Part shown: in pieces, positions 20,269-28,123 of the stretch | How positions within the stretch are numbered: the stretch's first letter is position 1 | How the letters are laid out: the number at the start of each line of letters is the position of its first letter | Assembly: GCF_001584335.1 (NCBI RefSeq) | Contig: NZ_LSBB01000018.1 | Span: forward strand, 310,001 to 374,000 | Length of the DNA: 64,000 nt | DNA from: Bacillus atrophaeus | Lineage (GTDB): Bacteria; Bacillota; Bacilli; Bacillales; Bacillaceae | Reading direction: 5' to 3' | Notes under the pieces: model-generated | What the model saw: the letters and a program-made list of their open reading frames with translations, nothing else | The model's database searches: none | What the model was told of the DNA's origin: nothing | Position numbers and translations under genes: made by a program

Positions 20269-20277
20269 TATATTATG
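20269..20277 (-). promoter_or_regulatory. Sigma-K-like -10 element
   Basis: On the minus strand the bases read CATAATATA, matching the late mother-cell -10 consensus CATANNNTA. The -35 (AC) is not seen at the ideal spacing. It lies about 30 bases before the Tyr-rich gene. Confidence 0.35.
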
Positions 20278-20355
20278 AAAGGAGCAGGGAATTGGGAACT
20301 TGCCTATATCGATCCAAACAAAAAACCCAAGCCCGCAAAGCTCAGGTGAAATAGC

Positions 20356-21258
20356 TTACGCTTCAGTTTCTTCTTGCGGAATCAGCATTTCAATATGCTG
20401 CTTGAGCACTTCAATGACGCCGGGTGTATGGGTATACACCTCACCATCTGTATCAACCTTCATCTCACTTTCGGTTTCAATCTTTACCTTCGATGCCTGA
20501 ATGTAAGACAGCTCTCCGGCAAAATTCTCAAAAGTGCCCTGTTCCATATTCATCAGTTCGCGTAAAGCGGTAAGGTTTGTGCTGCGGCAAATGAGGATAT
20601 CGGCTAAACCGTCAGTGATGCTGGCGTCTGGAAGCGGAATACGGTTTGTGCCGATATATTGTCCGTTCATCACCAGCAGCATAACAGCTTCATCCTCCCG
20701 CTCTTCTCCGTCAATGTTCAGTTTTACAGGGAAGGGCTGTGCTGATGACACCGTCCGCAATGCGCTTGTAAAATAGCTGATCTTCCCAAAAAGCGCTTTT
20801 TCTGTTTCATTTATATTATTTGATGTTTCTGTAATAAGACCGATTCCCCAAAAATTCAAAAAGAAGCGGTCATTCATTTTACACACATCAACGCTGATTT
20901 TTTTCCCTGACACAAGCGCTTCTGCTGCCTTTTGAAGGTTTTGGGGGATGCCGAGTTCTCTCGAAAAATCATTGCACGTGCCTCCGGGCAAAATCCCTAC
21001 TGCAGGTTTTTTATCGAGCGCCGCAATTCCGTTTATACATTCATGGACAGTGCCGTCTCCGCCGAGAACAAATAATATGTCGATCGTATCATCTAACGTT
21101 TTGCAAAATTGGTAGGCATCATCTTTTCTCCTCGTCGGCTTGATGATTAATTCATCTATAGATTGAGATAAAATAGGGACGACGGAGCCAAGCGTTTTTT
21201 CTGTATTTTTTTTGCCTGCATTCCCGTTATAGATTAATAAAGCTTTTTGATAACTCAT
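20356..21258 (-). CDS. bmrU: Diacylglycerol kinase-family lipid kinase BmrU
   Basis: A 300-aa DAGK catalytic-domain protein that probably phosphorylates a lipid at the membrane face. The nucleotide-binding signature [13 protein letters not shown] (residues 64-76) is intact, followed by [16 protein letters not shown]. The C-terminal half contains the DGL-type segment [13 protein letters not shown]. In B. subtilis bmrU is the first gene of bmrU-bmr with the multidrug pump Bmr. Here neither bmr nor its regulator bmrR follows, so BmrU is an orphan. Substrate is unknown. Confidence 0.85.
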   Translation of the reverse strand: MSYQKALLIYNGNAGKKNTEKTLGSVVPILSQSIDELIIKPTRRKDDAYQFCKTLDDTIDILFVLGGDGTVHECINGIAALDKKPAVGILPGGTCNDFSRELGIPQNLQKAAEALVSGKKISVDVCKMNDRFFLNFWGIGLITETSNNINETEKALFGKISYFTSALRTVSSAQPFPVKLNIDGEEREDEAVMLLVMNGQYIGTNRIPLPDASITDGLADILICRSTNLTALRELMNMEQGTFENFAGELSYIQASKVKIETESEMKVDTDGEVYTHTPGVIEVLKQHIEMLIPQEETEA

Positions 21259-21422
21259 ACAAATGCTCCTTCCTTATCATATTTTTCCCGTTTTTATCTA
21301 AGGATAAACTAATGATACCAGGCTTCCGCTTAAAAAAGTATTCGAAATAAGCAATGTTATTTGCCGATATGGTGATTTCCTTGCTATCATAAGAACAGAT
21401 GATGAAAAAGGAGAGGTCTTCA

Positions 21423-21860
21423 TTGAATATGGATTTTAATTTGTTTATGAACGATGTAGTGCGTCAGGCCAGACAGGAAATCACTGCGGCCGGATATACA
21501 GAACTGAAAACGGCTGAAGAAGTAGACGAAGCGCTTGCCAAAAAAGGAACGACGCTTGTGATGGTAAACTCCGTATGCGGATGTGCCGGCGGAATCGCAA
21601 GACCGGCCGCTTATCATTCCGTCCATTATGATAAGAGACCTGACCAACTTGTCACTGTTTTTGCCGGACAAGATAAAGAGGCTACAGCAAAAGCAAGAGA
21701 ATATTTTGAAGGCTATCCGCCATCTTCACCTTCTTTTGCGATTTTAAAAGACGGCAAAATTCAAAAAATGGTAGAACGTCATGAAATTGAAGGCCATGAA
21801 CCAATGGCTGTTGTCAACAAACTCCAAGAAGCCTTTGAAGAATATTGCGAGGAAGTATAA
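21423..21860 (+). CDS. brxB: Bacilliredoxin BrxB (YqiW)
   Basis: A 145-aa thioredoxin-like protein of the YphP/YqiW (DUF1094) family. It removes bacillithiol from S-bacillithiolated proteins after oxidative stress. The active site is the CGC motif in NSVCGCAGG. The TTG at 21423 is chosen over the in-frame ATG at 21399: AAAGGAGAGG lies between them, so only the TTG is correctly spaced, and the resulting [11 protein letters not shown] matches the protein as I remember it. It is divergent from bmrU and has its own terminator. Confidence 0.93.
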   Translation: MNMDFNLFMNDVVRQARQEITAAGYTELKTAEEVDEALAKKGTTLVMVNSVCGCAGGIARPAAYHSVHYDKRPDQLVTVFAGQDKEATAKAREYFEGYPPSSPSFAILKDGKIQKMVERHEIEGHEPMAVVNKLQEAFEEYCEEV

Positions 21861-21867
21861 GAAAAGA

Positions 21868-21900
21868 AACCCGTCAGCGCTGTCAGCTGCGGGTTTTTTT
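21868..21900 (+). terminator. Terminator of brxB
   Basis: AACCCGTCAGC pairs with GCTGCGGGTT with one mismatch, followed by TTTTTTT, 8 bases after the brxB stop. Confidence 0.9.
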
Positions 21901-21923
21901 GTGCATAATTTTGGCATCTATAA

Positions 21924-21937
21924 TGAATAAATATTAA
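21924..21937. promoter_or_regulatory. ARG-box-like site, distal
   Basis: TGAATAAATATTAA resembles the AhrC/ArgR half-site pair (consensus around TGAATAATTATTCA). It is 146 bases before the second copy. Confidence 0.45.
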
Positions 21938-22030
21938 TACTTGATCAGTCTTCGGCGCTCTGTTTATCAGTAGAAACGAATAGATAAACTATGATAGAAA
22001 AGGCATATAAGATAATTTTTAAAAATAGTA

Positions 22031-22059
22031 TTGCATAAAAATAAGAAAGTGTTTAAAAT
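22031..22059 (+). promoter_or_regulatory. Sigma-A promoter of artPQR
   Basis: TTGCAT and TAAAAT are separated by 17 bases. The predicted start point is near 22066, next to the ARG-box-like site at 22070. Confidence 0.6.
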
Positions 22060-22069
22060 ACATATTAAC

Positions 22070-22081
22070 GAATAAATATTC
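22070..22081. promoter_or_regulatory. ARG-box-like site, promoter-proximal
   Basis: GAATAAATATTC is a near-perfect palindrome matching the arginine-repressor box core. Its place at the predicted start point would fit repression of arginine uptake by AhrC when arginine is plentiful. This is an inference from sequence and position. Confidence 0.55.
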
Positions 22082-22117
22082 AAATGTGAAAGAAGTAATG
22101 ATATGGGGGAAACAATC

Positions 22118-22885
22118 ATGAAAAAATGGCTCTTATTGCTTGTTGCTGCTTGTATTACATTTGCACTGTCAGCTTGCGGATCAAGCAGTTCTGGTTCAGC
22201 AGACGGCAAGAAAAAAATAATTATGGGTACATCGGCGGATTATAAACCGTTTGAATATAAAGATGGTGATAATATCGTCGGCTTTGATGTTGATTTGGCA
22301 AAGGCGCTTGCTAAGAAAGCAGGCTACGAAATTGAAGTGCAGGATATGGATTTTAATAGTTTAATAACAGCGCTTAAATCAAAGCAGATTGATATGGTGC
22401 TTTCAGGAATGACACCGACACCTGAACGAAAAAAACAAGTCGACTTTTCTGATATTTATTACACGGCGCATCACATGATCGTCAGCAAAAAAGACAGCGG
22501 CATCGACTCGCTTAGCGACCTGAAATGGAAAACAGTCGGAGTTCAGCTGGGCTCAATTCAGGAAGAGAAGGGTAAGAAGCTTTCTCCGGATTATGATTTT
22601 AAAACAGAAGACCGCAACAGAATCTCTGATTTGGTCCAAGAGATCAAATCCGGCCGTTTTGACGCAGCCATTATTGAAGACATGGTGGCAGAGGGCTACT
22701 TCAATTCAAACGAAGACTTACAAGGCTTTACGATTCCGGATGCAAAAGCAGAGGAAGCCGGTTCAGCCATTGCGTTCAGAAAAGACAGCGACCTCACTGA
22801 CAAGTTCAACAAAGCGCTTAAAGAAATGAAAGATAATGGCGAGCTCGATAAATTGAAGAAAAAGTGGTTCAGCAACGAGAAATAA
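22118..22885 (+). CDS. artP: Arginine ABC transporter substrate-binding lipoprotein ArtP
   Basis: A 255-aa extracellular solute-binding protein (family 3, periplasmic-binding-protein type II) that captures arginine and similar basic amino acids. Residues 1-20 form a lipoprotein signal with lipobox LSAC. The mature N-terminus reads KIIMGTSADYKPFEY and contains the family signature GFDVDLAKALAKKAGYEIE. The ATG at 22118 is 7 bases from GGGGGA. A hairpin terminator after the gene likely lets it be made in excess over the membrane parts. Former name yqiX. Confidence 0.92.
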   Translation: MKKWLLLLVAACITFALSACGSSSSGSADGKKKIIMGTSADYKPFEYKDGDNIVGFDVDLAKALAKKAGYEIEVQDMDFNSLITALKSKQIDMVLSGMTPTPERKKQVDFSDIYYTAHHMIVSKKDSGIDSLSDLKWKTVGVQLGSIQEEKGKKLSPDYDFKTEDRNRISDLVQEIKSGRFDAAIIEDMVAEGYFNSNEDLQGFTIPDAKAEEAGSAIAFRKDSDLTDKFNKALKEMKDNGELDKLKKKWFSNEK

Positions 22886-22891
22886 AAAGGC

Positions 22892-22917
22892 GGCTCAACT
22901 TTTCGTTGAGCCTTTTT
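22892..22917 (+). terminator. Internal partial terminator artP/artQ
   Basis: GGCTCAAC pairs perfectly with GTTGAGCC and TTTTT follows. It lies between the binding-protein gene and the permease gene; read-through would set a higher dose of ArtP. Confidence 0.8.
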
Positions 22918-22948
22918 AGCGAATAGGAACTTAAAGGAGACAAAAACT

Positions 22949-23608
22949 ATGAATTTGGATTTCTCGGCAACAATCCCCCAAATTCCTTTTATATTAGAAG
23001 GTTTAGGAATTACTCTCAAAATTGTAGTGGTTTCAGCGGTCATCGGACTTATTTTAGGAATTGTGCTAAGCTTATGTAAAATCAGCACGTTTCGTCCGCT
23101 GATTTGGATCGCTGATTTTTATACTTCCGTATTTCGCGGGACACCGCTCGTCCTGCAGCTGATGATTGTGTATTTTGGACTTCCTCAGCTTCTCGGATTT
23201 CAAATTGACCAATTTTGGGCGGCAGTTGCAGCATTGTCTCTGAACTCCGCTGCGTATGTATCGGAAATCATCAGAGCGGGCATCAACGCGATAGATAAAG
23301 GGCAAAAGGAAGCGGCAGTCGCCCTCGGAGTGCCTTACAGCAAAATGATGAAGGACTTGCTTTTGCCTCAGGCGTTCAAAAACATTTCTCCCGCGATCGT
23401 CAACGAATTAATTACGCTGACAAAAGAATCAGCGATTGTCACGGTGATCGGCCTCGGCGATATCATGAGACGGGCGTATCAGGCAGGAGCGGCCACTTAC
23501 AATTATCTTGAGCCGCTGATCATCGCAGGATTGATTTATTATGTGCTTGTCCTTATTTTAACATTTGTTGGTAAGGCTATAGAAAGGAAGCTGAAAGCCA
23601 ATGATTAA
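22949..23608 (+). CDS. artQ: Arginine ABC transporter permease ArtQ
   Basis: A 219-aa HisM/GlnP-type permease with about five membrane segments. The cytoplasmic EAA loop that contacts the ATPase is visible ([24 protein letters not shown]). The N-terminus has the usual ETLGLTL-like segment ([15 protein letters not shown]). Start 22949 follows AAAGGAG. Its end overlaps the start of artR by 8 bases, so translation is coupled. Former name yqiY. Confidence 0.93.
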   Translation: MNLDFSATIPQIPFILEGLGITLKIVVVSAVIGLILGIVLSLCKISTFRPLIWIADFYTSVFRGTPLVLQLMIVYFGLPQLLGFQIDQFWAAVAALSLNSAAYVSEIIRAGINAIDKGQKEAAVALGVPYSKMMKDLLLPQAFKNISPAIVNELITLTKESAIVTVIGLGDIMRRAYQAGAATYNYLEPLIIAGLIYYVLVLILTFVGKAIERKLKAND

Positions 23609-24323
23609 GATTGAAAAGCTGTCAAAATCATTCGGGAAAAACGAAGTGCTAAAGAATATTTCAACAACAATAGGCGAAGGTGAAGTCGTCGCGGTCATCG
23701 GGCCTTCAGGATCAGGCAAATCAACTTTCCTCCGCTGTTTAAATCTTTTGGAAAAACCAAATGGCGGCACAATTATGATCAAAGACAACGAAATCACCAA
23801 ACCGAAAACAAATACACTGAAGGTGCGGGAAAATATCGGGATGGTTTTTCAGCATTTTCATCTGTTTCCTCATAAAACAGTGCTCGAAAATATTATGTAT
23901 GCACCTGTGAATGTGAAAAAAGAGTCCAAACAGGCGGCTCAGGAGAAAGCCGAAGAACTTCTGCGTAAAGTCGGCTTGTTTGATAAAAGAAACGACTATC
24001 CGAACCGCTTGTCAGGCGGGCAAAAACAGCGTGTCGCCATCGCACGTGCCTTGGCGATGAACCCGGACATCATGCTGTTTGACGAGCCGACCTCAGCGCT
24101 TGATCCTGAGATGGTGAAAGAGGTGCTGCAAGTGATGAAAGAGCTGGTCGAAACAGGAATGACAATGGTCATCGTCACACATGAAATGGGCTTTGCGAAA
24201 GAAGTTGCAGACCGCGTGTTATTTATGGATGAAGGAATGATTGTGGAGGACGGAAATCCGAAAGAATTTTTTCTTTCCCCAAAATCCAGAAGAGCGCAGG
24301 ACTTTTTGGAGAAAATATTATAA
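23601..24323 (+). CDS. artR: Arginine ABC transporter ATP-binding protein ArtR
   Basis: A 240-aa ABC ATPase powering ArtPQ. All motifs are intact: Walker [10 protein letters not shown] (about residues 34-42), Q-loop [11 protein letters not shown], signature LSGGQKQR, Walker B IMLFDEP, and the switch His in VTHE. The length and the [15 protein letters not shown] segment are typical of polar amino acid importers. Start overlaps artQ. A T-rich hairpin follows. Former name yqiZ. Confidence 0.94.
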   Translation: MIKIEKLSKSFGKNEVLKNISTTIGEGEVVAVIGPSGSGKSTFLRCLNLLEKPNGGTIMIKDNEITKPKTNTLKVRENIGMVFQHFHLFPHKTVLENIMYAPVNVKKESKQAAQEKAEELLRKVGLFDKRNDYPNRLSGGQKQRVAIARALAMNPDIMLFDEPTSALDPEMVKEVLQVMKELVETGMTMVIVTHEMGFAKEVADRVLFMDEGMIVEDGNPKEFFLSPKSRRAQDFLEKIL

Positions 24324-24333
24324 AATAAAGTGA

Positions 24334-24364
24334 AAAAGAAGAAGGCATGATCTTCTTCTTTTTT
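24334..24364 (+). terminator. Terminator of artPQR
   Basis: AAAAGAAGAAG pairs with CTTCTTCTTTT, continuing into a T-run. Confidence 0.8.
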
Positions 24365-24396
24365 GATTTCAAAGTAACGAAAGAATGGAGTTCGCA

Positions 24397-25365
24397 ATGT
24401 TTAAAATTGGTTATCGCACCCTAAAGACGGCACTTGGAACTGCTTTGGCCATCTATTTGGCTCAGCTTTTACATTTGCAAAACTTCGCATCAGCAGGAAT
24501 CATCACCATATTGTGCATACAAATCACGCAAAAACGGTCACTGCAGGCGTCTTGGGCCCGTTTTGCGGCCTGCTGTTTGGCTATTCTCTTTTCATGTCTT
24601 TTTTTCGAGCTGATCGGCTATCATCCGTTTGTCATCGGAGCGCTTCTGCTGCTCTTTATTCCGACGACTGTTGTGCTGAAAATCAATGAAGGCATCGTCA
24701 CAAGTTCAGTTATCATTCTGCACTTATACATGTCAGGAGGCATAACGTTTGGTTTTGTCTGGAATGAAGTTCAGTTAATTACGATCGGTATCGGTGTGGC
24801 TCTTTTAATGAACCTGTATATGCCGAGTCTTGAAAGGAAGCTTTTGGCCTACCAAAAGAAAATTGAGGACAACTTTGCCGTTATCTTTGCTGAAATAGAA
24901 CGTTACTTGTTAACCGGTGAGCAAGACTGGACGGGAAAAGAAATACCTGAAACCCACCAGTTGATACATGAGGCGAAAAACCTCGCATATCGTGATGTGC
25001 AAAACTATATCTTACGCCATGAAAATCTTTATTATCATTACTTTAAAATGCGGGAAAAGCAATTTGAAATTATAGAACGCCTGCTGCCGAAAATCACTTC
25101 TATATCCATAACGGTGGAGCAGGGGAAAATCATCGCTGCGTTTATTCAGGATTTACGAGAAGCCATCCATCCCGGAAATACGGCTCATAAGTTTTTAAAG
25201 AGACTTTGTGAAATGAGAAAAGAATTCGAGGAAATGCCGCTGCCGGTTTCAAGAGAAGAATTTGAAGCAAGGGCCGCATTATTTCATTTGCTTGGCGAAA
25301 TGGAGCAATATTTGGTCATTAAAAGCTACTTTAAAGGAATAAAACCTCAAAAATCACTCGGATAA
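24397..25365 (+). CDS. yqjA: YqjA, aromatic acid exporter-family membrane protein
   Basis: A 322-aa protein with four or five membrane segments in the first 145 residues and a long cytoplasmic helical domain after that (about 150-322). This matches the ArAE_1/DUF939 family (YqjA, YgaE-like). Start 24397 is preferred over 24385 because the ATGGAG around 24385 serves as ribosome site. The gene is followed directly by the long hairpin that covers the yqjB start. Transport function is predicted from the family; substrate unknown. Confidence 0.85.
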   Translation: MFKIGYRTLKTALGTALAIYLAQLLHLQNFASAGIITILCIQITQKRSLQASWARFAACCLAILFSCLFFELIGYHPFVIGALLLLFIPTTVVLKINEGIVTSSVIILHLYMSGGITFGFVWNEVQLITIGIGVALLMNLYMPSLERKLLAYQKKIEDNFAVIFAEIERYLLTGEQDWTGKEIPETHQLIHEAKNLAYRDVQNYILRHENLYYHYFKMREKQFEIIERLLPKITSISITVEQGKIIAAFIQDLREAIHPGNTAHKFLKRLCEMRKEFEEMPLPVSREEFEARAALFHLLGEMEQYLVIKSYFKGIKPQKSLG

Positions 25366-25368
25366 TTC

Positions 25369-25430
25369 GCATGAGCTCCTCCTTCATTGGTCAACCTAAT
25401 GAAAAAGGAGGAGCTTATGCGCTTTTTTTT
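25369..25430 (+). promoter_or_regulatory. Terminator-like hairpin masking the yqjB start
   Basis: Left arm 25369-25388 (begins GCATGAGCTCCTCCTT) pairs with right arm 25398-25420 (ends AAGGAGGAGCTTATGC), with one mismatch and a small bulge. The right arm contains both the Shine-Dalgarno and the ATG of yqjB. Eight T follow at 25423-25430, inside the yqjB reading frame. It can act as the yqjA terminator and block yqjB translation. Confidence 0.75.
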
Positions 25431-25947
25431 ATGTTCGATCCTGCTGATGCTGTCCCCGCTTTGGCCGCTGGGTGAAAATCCGCTTCCTGGAGATCCTTAT
25501 GTCATTATTAATAAAGCGTCAAATCAGCTTGCTTATATTGTGGATAACCAAGTTGAAGGCATCTATCAAGTAGCAACCGGGAAAACAGATGATCTCACGC
25601 CTGAAGGAGAATTCTCCATTACGGTGAAGGCGGCAAATCCTTATTACCGAAAGAAAAATATTGAAGGCGGAGCTCCTGAAAATCCGCTTGGCGCAAGGTG
25701 GATCGGTTTTGACGCGGAAGGAACTGACGGAAGAATATATGGGATACATGGAACAAACCGTGACGAATTGATCGGTGAATTTGTCTCAAACGGCTGTATA
25801 AGAATGCATAATCAAGAGGTCATTCATTTATTCGATAGCATTCCCTTAGGTACGAAAGTGTTGATTACGAAGGACAGCCGTTCTTTTGAGGATATAGCCA
25901 TAGAGCACAAAGCCCTGACAAAAAAGCAGGATGTTCCCGTTCAATAA
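25417..25947 (+). CDS. yqjB: L,D-transpeptidase-family protein YqjB
   Basis: A 176-aa YkuD-domain protein, predicted to act on peptidoglycan. The N-terminus is hydrophobic (residues 2-18), a signal peptide or membrane anchor. The catalytic region is intact: GIHGTN and the Cys motif SNGCIRM. There is no LysM domain, so it is shorter at the N-terminus than secreted YkuD. The ATG at 25417 follows AAAGGAGG, both inside the right arm of a strong hairpin, which suggests controlled or low expression. Confidence 0.85.
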   Translation: MRFFLCSILLMLSPLWPLGENPLPGDPYVIINKASNQLAYIVDNQVEGIYQVATGKTDDLTPEGEFSITVKAANPYYRKKNIEGGAPENPLGARWIGFDAEGTDGRIYGIHGTNRDELIGEFVSNGCIRMHNQEVIHLFDSIPLGTKVLITKDSRSFEDIAIEHKALTKKQDVPVQ

Positions 25948-25962
25948 GGCCGCCTGCTTTTT
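25921..25962 (+). terminator. Probable terminator of yqjB
   Basis: AAAAAGCAGG, still in the coding end, pairs with CCTGCTTTTTT after a loop of 22 bases that can fold further. It also faces the end of the minus-strand prli42 gene. Confidence 0.5.
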
Positions 25963-25968
25963 TAATCA

Positions 25969-26061
25969 CTATAAAAACATCATGACTCCTGAGAGCACTG
26001 TAGACAGGATAAAAACTCCCAAAATCACGATTAAGACACTTTTCATTAGTTTTTGGGACAT
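25969..26061 (-). CDS. prli42: Prli42-like stressosome-associated small membrane protein
   Basis: A 30-aa peptide: a short basic N-terminus (MSQKLMKS) followed by one membrane helix ending in GVMMFL. The size, the single helix and the C-terminal G-V-x-M-F-L resemble Prli42, the Listeria membrane peptide that anchors the stressosome. The ATG has an excellent ribosome site (AAGGAGTGAAATT) and a good promoter lies upstream (26091-26119). Both support a real gene despite its size. Assignment is by my recall of the family; a role in sigma-B signalling here is inferred. Confidence 0.8.
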   Translation of the reverse strand: MSQKLMKSVLIVILGVFILSTVLSGVMMFL

Positions 26062-26090
26062 AATTTCACTCCTTAGTTATGCTGTCTATT

Positions 26091-26119
26091 ATTTTAACGT
26101 GTTTTGAACTGGCGGACAA
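26091..26119 (-). promoter_or_regulatory. Sigma-A promoter of prli42
   Basis: On the minus strand TTGTCC and TAAAAT are separated by 17 bases, about 30 bases before the start codon of the 30-aa gene. Confidence 0.6.
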
Positions 26120-26164
26120 GCCATATCATCACCTGCCTGAAGTATATTGAAAGTGGGGATTTTT

Positions 26165-26593
26165 GTGAAAAAGCTTGATCATATCGCGATTGCCGTATGT
26201 TCCATAGAAAAGGAAAGAGCGTTTTATGAGCGTGTGTTGGGACTCACCTTAATCGGTCAAGAGGTGATAGAAGACCAGCAGGTGAAAACGGCATTTTTTC
26301 AGGCTGGAGAAACAAAGCTGGAACTGATCGAACCGTTAACGCCGGACAGCCCCGTCGGTTCATTTTTGGAGAAAAAAGGTCAGGGACTGCACCACCTGGC
26401 CTTTTTGTGCGGCGATTTATCTGAAAAGCTTACGGCATTGGCGAATCAGCAGATTGAATTAATAGACCGCGAGCCAAGAAAAGGGGCGGGCGGCAAACAG
26501 ATCGCGTTTATCTCTCCGAAGGAAACAAATGGTGTGCTCATCGAACTGTGTGAGTATGGCAAGAAAGGGGATTCGGACTATGGACATGAATGA
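26165..26593 (+). CDS. yqjC: Methylmalonyl-CoA epimerase-like VOC protein YqjC
   Basis: A 142-aa vicinal oxygen chelate protein resembling methylmalonyl-CoA epimerase. Metal-binding residues are visible: His in LDHIAIAV, the middle QGLHHLAF and the C-terminal Glu in LIELCE. The GTG at 26165 follows AAGTGGGG. It overlaps yqjD by 14 bases. The pair suggests handling of propionyl- and methylmalonyl-CoA, but no methylmalonyl-CoA mutase is seen in the window. Confidence 0.85.
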   Translation: MKKLDHIAIAVCSIEKERAFYERVLGLTLIGQEVIEDQQVKTAFFQAGETKLELIEPLTPDSPVGSFLEKKGQGLHHLAFLCGDLSEKLTALANQQIELIDREPRKGAGGKQIAFISPKETNGVLIELCEYGKKGDSDYGHE

Positions 26594-28106
26594 CCATATC
26601 AACGATTTGCACAAAAGGCGGCTGCTTGCGGCAGAGGGCGGTGGAATGGAAAAGCAGAATCAGCAGCGAAAAAAAGGAAAGCTGACAGCGAGAGAGCGAA
26701 TTTCATGTTTGCTTGATAAGGATAGCTTTATAGAGCTGAATCCCTTTATGGAAAGCCGCTACCCTGCCCATAAGCGTGTTTTTCCCGGAGACGGCGTGGT
26801 CACCGGTTATGGAACGATTGAAGGCCGCCCTGTTTATTTATTTGCAAATGACTTCACTGTTTTCGGCGGGGCGCTTGGAGAAACGCACGCCAAAAAGATT
26901 ACCGCTGTGATGGATCTGGCAGCGAAAAACAAAGCGCCGTTTATCGGATTGAACGACTCAGGTGGTGCGAGAATTCAAGAGGGTGTGGTATCATTAGATG
27001 GATACGGTCACATATTTTACCGCAACGTCCTTTATTCCGGAGTGATCCCGCAAATCTCAGTTATTTTAGGTCCGTGCGCTGGGGGCGCCGTCTATTCTCC
27101 GGCTCTCACTGATTTTGTTTTTATGGCCGAAAACACGGGCCAGATGTTTATCACAGGACCGAAAGTGATTGAAAAAGTAACCGGGGAACACATTGATGCG
27201 GAGAGTTTGGGCGGAGCAGGTATACATAACGCGGTAAGCGGAAATGCACACTTTTCAGGAAAAACGGAAGAAGAGGTGCTGGCAGAGGTTAGAAAGCTGC
27301 TTTCCTATTTTCCGCACAGCCGCCAATCATCGCCGCCCGCTCAAAAAGAAACGGCCAGACCGTTATTAAATAAACTTGTGCCCGCTGACGGCTCAAAGCC
27401 GTATGACATTCGGCATGTGATTGAGGAGCTGGCCGATCGGGACACATTTTTTGAGGTGCAGCCGTATTTTGCGAAAAACATTGTCATTGGATTTGCAAGG
27501 CTTGGCCAAAAGGCGATCGGAATCGTCGCCAGCCAGCCAAAACATTTGGCAGGCAGCCTGACCATTGATGCTGCTGATAAAGCGTCACGGTTCATCCGCT
27601 TTTGCGACGCTTTTCACATCCCGCTTTTAACGGTGGAAGATGTCCCCGGTTTTCTCCCCGGAATACAGCAGGAGCATGGCGGAATTATCAGACACGGCGC
27701 GAAATTGCTGTTTGCTTATGCGGAAGCAACTGTTCCGAAAGTGACACTCATTGTCAGAAAAGCTTATGGCGGCGCCTATGTCGCAATGAACAGCAAGGCG
27801 ATCGGAGCAGACCTTGTTTTCGCCTGGCCGAGCGCTGAAATTGCGGTCATGGGGTCAGAAGGCGCGGCATCCATACTGTACGAAAAGGAAATTAAAGCCT
27901 CGGCTGATCCGGAAAAAGCAAAGCGTAAAAAAACAGCAGAATACAAAAAACAAAATGCCGGCCCTTACAAAGCAGCGGCCTATGGAATGGTGGACGACAT
28001 CATTCTGCCGGAAGAATCAAGGAAAAGGCTGATTCAAGCTTTTGACATGCTGACACATAAGACAGAAGAGAGACCGAAAAAAAAGCACGGTAATATACCG
28101 CTTTAA
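26580..28106 (+). CDS. yqjD: Acyl-CoA carboxylase carboxyltransferase subunit YqjD
   Basis: A 508-aa biotin-dependent carboxyltransferase (propionyl-CoA carboxylase beta type) that transfers CO2 from carboxybiotin to an acyl-CoA. Both crotonase-like halves are present. The N-terminal half has GKLTARERI, FGGALGETH and NDSGGARIQEG; the C-terminal half has GFLPGIQQEHGGIIRHGAKLL and the oxyanion segment KAYGGAYVAM. The ATG at 26580 lies inside the end of yqjC, so translation is coupled. No biotin carboxylase or biotin carrier is encoded nearby, so it must borrow them. Confidence 0.9.
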   Translation: MDMNDHINDLHKRRLLAAEGGGMEKQNQQRKKGKLTARERISCLLDKDSFIELNPFMESRYPAHKRVFPGDGVVTGYGTIEGRPVYLFANDFTVFGGALGETHAKKITAVMDLAAKNKAPFIGLNDSGGARIQEGVVSLDGYGHIFYRNVLYSGVIPQISVILGPCAGGAVYSPALTDFVFMAENTGQMFITGPKVIEKVTGEHIDAESLGGAGIHNAVSGNAHFSGKTEEEVLAEVRKLLSYFPHSRQSSPPAQKETARPLLNKLVPADGSKPYDIRHVIEELADRDTFFEVQPYFAKNIVIGFARLGQKAIGIVASQPKHLAGSLTIDAADKASRFIRFCDAFHIPLLTVEDVPGFLPGIQQEHGGIIRHGAKLLFAYAEATVPKVTLIVRKAYGGAYVAMNSKAIGADLVFAWPSAEIAVMGSEGAASILYEKEIKASADPEKAKRKKTAEYKKQNAGPYKAAAYGMVDDIILPEESRKRLIQAFDMLTHKTEERPKKKHGNIPL

Positions 28107-28123
28107 AATGGAGGGACTTACAA

